Shown: positions 62,006-64,000 of the stretch, in pieces
Numbering within the stretch: position 1 is the stretch's first letter
Layout of the letters: the number at the start of each line of letters is the position of its first letter
Assembly (NCBI RefSeq): GCF_006716565.1
Contig: NZ_VFPG01000001.1
Coordinates: forward strand, 4,030,001-4,094,000
DNA: 64,000 nucleotides
Direction of reading: 5' to 3'
Source: Nocardia bhagyanarayanae
Lineage (GTDB): Bacteria; Actinomycetota; Actinomycetes; Mycobacteriales; Mycobacteriaceae
The notes under the pieces: generated by a model
The model's input: only the letters and a program-made list of their open reading frames with translations
What the model was told of the DNA's origin: nothing
Database searches by the model: none
Position numbers and translations under genes: made by a program

Positions 62006-63235
62006 GTGACCACACGCATCGTCGTCGGCGTCAGCGGAGGGATCGCCGCCTACAAGGCCTGTGCGCTCGTCCGGCGCTTCACCGAGACGGGGCACGAGGT
62101 CAGGGTGATCCCGACCGAGTCGGCTCTGCAATTCGTCGGCAAGGCGACCTTCGAGGCGCTGTCCGGGAACCCGGTGCACACCGACGTGTTCACGGACGTG
62201 CCGGAGGTCCCGCACGTCCGCCTGGGGCAGGAGGCCGACCTCGTGGTCATCGCCCCCGCCACCGCGGACCTGATGGCGCGCGCTGCGCACGGCCGCGCCG
62301 ACGACTTGCTCACCGCCACGCTGCTGACGGCGCGATGTCCCGTGCTCTTCGCGCCCGCGATGCACACCGAGATGTGGGAGCACCCGGCCACCATCGCCAA
62401 TGTCGAGACGCTGCGCAGGCACGGCGCGACCGTCATGGAGCCCGCCTCCGGACGCCTCACCGGCGCCGACACCGGTCCGGGCAGGTTGCCCGAGCCCGAG
62501 GAGATCTTCGGGCTCGCCGCCCTGCTGTTGGAGCGCGCCGACGCCATCCCGCGCGACCTGGTCGGCCGCCGCCTGGTGATCACCGCGGGCGGTACCAGGG
62601 AACCGCTGGATCCGGTGCGCTTCCTGGGCAATCGCAGCTCGGGCAAGCAGGGCTACGCGCTGGCCAGGGTCGCCGCGCAGCGCGGCGCCCACGTCACGCT
62701 GATCGCGGGCAACACGATCGAGATGGCCGCTCCGGCGGCCGTCGACCTGGTGCACATCACCACCGCCGAACAGCTCAAGACGGCGGTGGAGAAGCACGCG
62801 GTCGGCGCCGACGCCGTGATCATGGCCGCCGCTGTGGCCGATTTCCGGCCGACGAACGTGGCCGCGGCCAAGATCAAGAAGGGCGCGGGCGAGCCGGACG
62901 TCATCCCGTTGACCAAGACCGACGACATCCTGGCCGGTCTGGTGCAGTCGCGGCGCGACGGCCAGCTGGCGGGCACCGCCATCGTCGGCTTCGCCGCCGA
63001 GACCGGTGACGAGCACGGCGACGTGCTCACCCACGCGCGCGCCAAGCTGGCCCGCAAGGGGTGCGACCTGCTCGTGGTCAACGCGGTCGGCGAGGGCAAG
63101 GCCTTCGAGGTCGACACCAACGACGGCTGGCTGCTCGGCGCCGACGGCACCGAACAGGCCCTCGACCACGGGTCGAAGGCGCTGCTCGCCAGCCGTGTGC
63201 TGGACGCGCTCGGCCCGCTGCTGCGCGCCGGGTAA
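62006..63235 (+). CDS. coaBC: Bifunctional phosphopantothenoylcysteine decarboxylase/phosphopantothenate-cysteine ligase
   Basis: A 409-residue Dfp protein for coenzyme A synthesis. The N-terminal FMN-dependent decarboxylase (CoaC) has VGVSGGIAAYKACALVRR, the His in PEVPHVRLGQEADLVVIAPATADLMA and PAMHTEMWEHPAT. The C-terminal ligase (CoaB) starts near residue 190 with RRLVITAGGTREPLDPVRFLGNRSSGKQG and has AAAVADFRPTNVAAAKIKK. It starts at GTG 62006 and precedes metK, as in other actinobacteria. Confidence 0.97.
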   Translation: MTTRIVVGVSGGIAAYKACALVRRFTETGHEVRVIPTESALQFVGKATFEALSGNPVHTDVFTDVPEVPHVRLGQEADLVVIAPATADLMARAAHGRADDLLTATLLTARCPVLFAPAMHTEMWEHPATIANVETLRRHGATVMEPASGRLTGADTGPGRLPEPEEIFGLAALLLERADAIPRDLVGRRLVITAGGTREPLDPVRFLGNRSSGKQGYALARVAAQRGAHVTLIAGNTIEMAAPAAVDLVHITTAEQLKTAVEKHAVGADAVIMAAAVADFRPTNVAAAKIKKGAGEPDVIPLTKTDDILAGLVQSRRDGQLAGTAIVGFAAETGDEHGDVLTHARAKLARKGCDLLVVNAVGEGKAFEVDTNDGWLLGADGTEQALDHGSKALLASRVLDALGPLLRAG

Positions 63236-63491
63236 CCTTGGCCCGATCGAATTCCGTTGCCGCGCCGAGCGATCGGCGTGCCGCTCGATCCGGACGCCGA
63301 CCGCGGTGCGGTGCGCGAATGTGCGCCGCTGCCGCCGCGGGTGCGGATAATCTGGGACGGCGATAACCGGCGGATTCGTCGCGTCGTGGGTTTGGAATAG
63401 TCTGAGATGAAGGGTTGCGCGACGGCGGTATCGCATTACTGTCGCTGTGGCCATCCGATACGAGAAACCCGTTGAGGGAGAGGGAACAACT

Positions 63492-64000
63492 GTGCGCACG
63501 TCTGGCAGCCGCCTATTCACCAGTGAGTCCGTGACCGAGGGTCATCCGGACAAGATCTGTGACGCCATCAGCGATTCCATCCTCGACGCGTTGCTGGCGG
63601 AAGACCCGCGCAGCCGGGTCGCGGTGGAGACACTCGTGACCACCGGTCAGGTGCACGTCGCGGGCGAGGTGACCACCTCCGCCTACGCCGACATCCCGCG
63701 AATCGTCCGCGAGAAGGTCCTCGAGATCGGATACGACTCGTCCGCAAAGGGTTTCGACGGCAACTCGTGCGGCGTCAACATCGCCATCGGCGCCCAGTCG
63801 CCCGATATCGCGCAGGGTGTCGACACCTCGCACGAGGCGCGCGTCGGCGGCTCCGACGACGAGATCGCCAAGCAGGGCGCGGGTGACCAGGGCCTGATGT
63901 TCGGCTACGCCAACACCGACACCCCGGAGCTGATGCCGCTGCCGATCGCGCTCGCGCACCGGCTCTCGCGCCGCCTGACCGAGGTCCGCAAGACGGGCGT
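63492..64000 (+). CDS. metK: S-adenosylmethionine synthetase, 3' part outside window
   Basis: The first 169 residues of methionine adenosyltransferase are visible. It starts at GTG 63492 behind GAGGGAGAGGGA and reads [21 protein letters not shown] (methionine/ATP site), [30 protein letters not shown], and [12 protein letters not shown], with the metal- and ATP-binding residues expected in this half. The reading frame runs off the window edge without a stop. The enzyme makes AdoMet from methionine and ATP. No SAM riboswitch was recognised in the 256-bp upstream gap. Confidence 0.97.
   Translation, partial: MRTSGSRLFTSESVTEGHPDKICDAISDSILDALLAEDPRSRVAVETLVTTGQVHVAGEVTTSAYADIPRIVREKVLEIGYDSSAKGFDGNSCGVNIAIGAQSPDIAQGVDTSHEARVGGSDDEIAKQGAGDQGLMFGYANTDTPELMPLPIALAHRLSRRLTEVRKTG

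Noticed and set aside
63236..63491. SAM riboswitch upstream of metK
   Set aside because: No recognisable SAM-I, SAM-II or SAM-IV core was seen, and none is expected at this locus in actinomycetes.

Overview
The window looks like a chromosomal segment of a mycolic-acid actinomycete, most likely Nocardia. The DNA is very GC-rich, GTG starts are common, and neighbouring genes often overlap by 4 bp (ATGA or GTGA). The housekeeping gene order (aspS, rarA, alaS-ruvX-mltG-aroE, aroC-aroK-aroB, pepQ-efp-nusB, pyrR-pyrB-pyrC-carA-carB-pyrF, mihF-gmk-rpoZ-coaBC-metK) matches that known from Mycobacterium, Corynebacterium and Nocardia. The genus is inferred mainly from the cluster at 9.5-14.2 kb, whose gene content matches the nlt (nocardiolactone) pathway described in pathogenic Nocardia.

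Region 1 (1-17.2 kb) is specialised metabolism. A rightward operon (9550-17174) encodes two thiolase-fold ketosynthases, an AMP-forming beta-lactone synthetase, an NAD-dependent beta-keto-acid reductase, a cytochrome P450 and a Baeyer-Villiger-type flavin monooxygenase. A divergent leftward operon (9244-3391) encodes a P450, a WS/DGAT-type acyltransferase, a glutamine-dependent asparagine-synthetase-like amidotransferase and a second P450. An MMPL lipid exporter and a secreted CocE-type hydrolase lie beyond it. Together they suggest a long-chain beta-lactone that is further oxidised, amidated and/or acylated and then exported. This is more elaborate than the four-gene nltABCD core.

Region 2 (17.2-34.3 kb) is mostly conserved: a small secreted protein, an MddA-type methyltransferase, a YpfJ-type zinc peptidase, aspS, a proline-rich membrane protein, an APH-like kinase, a Tat-exported PhoD phosphatase, rarA, and the alaS-ruvX-mltG-aroE operon.

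Region 3 (34.3-42.2 kb) has a leftward shikimate block: a lone prepilin peptidase, aroC, aroK with a roughly 380-residue low-complexity tail, and aroB. A 21-bp minisatellite lies upstream of aroC. The rightward pepQ-efp-nusB-yciI operon follows.

Region 4 (42.2-50.9 kb) is an accessory segment between nusB and pyrR. It holds a Cys-rich membrane protein, a DUF4334 protein, an FAD oxidoreductase, a serpin with an internal three-fold repeat, a quinone reductase divergent from a TetR regulator with paired operators, an HD hydrolase, an AlkB-like dioxygenase, and a DoxX/HxlR divergent pair.

Region 5 (50.9-64 kb) is the de novo pyrimidine operon, with a PyrR-binding loop next to the pyrR ribosome-binding site. 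It ends at a strong hairpin after pyrF. mihF, gmk, rpoZ, coaBC and the start of metK follow. I saw no rRNA, tRNA, insertion sequence, prophage or CRISPR array.
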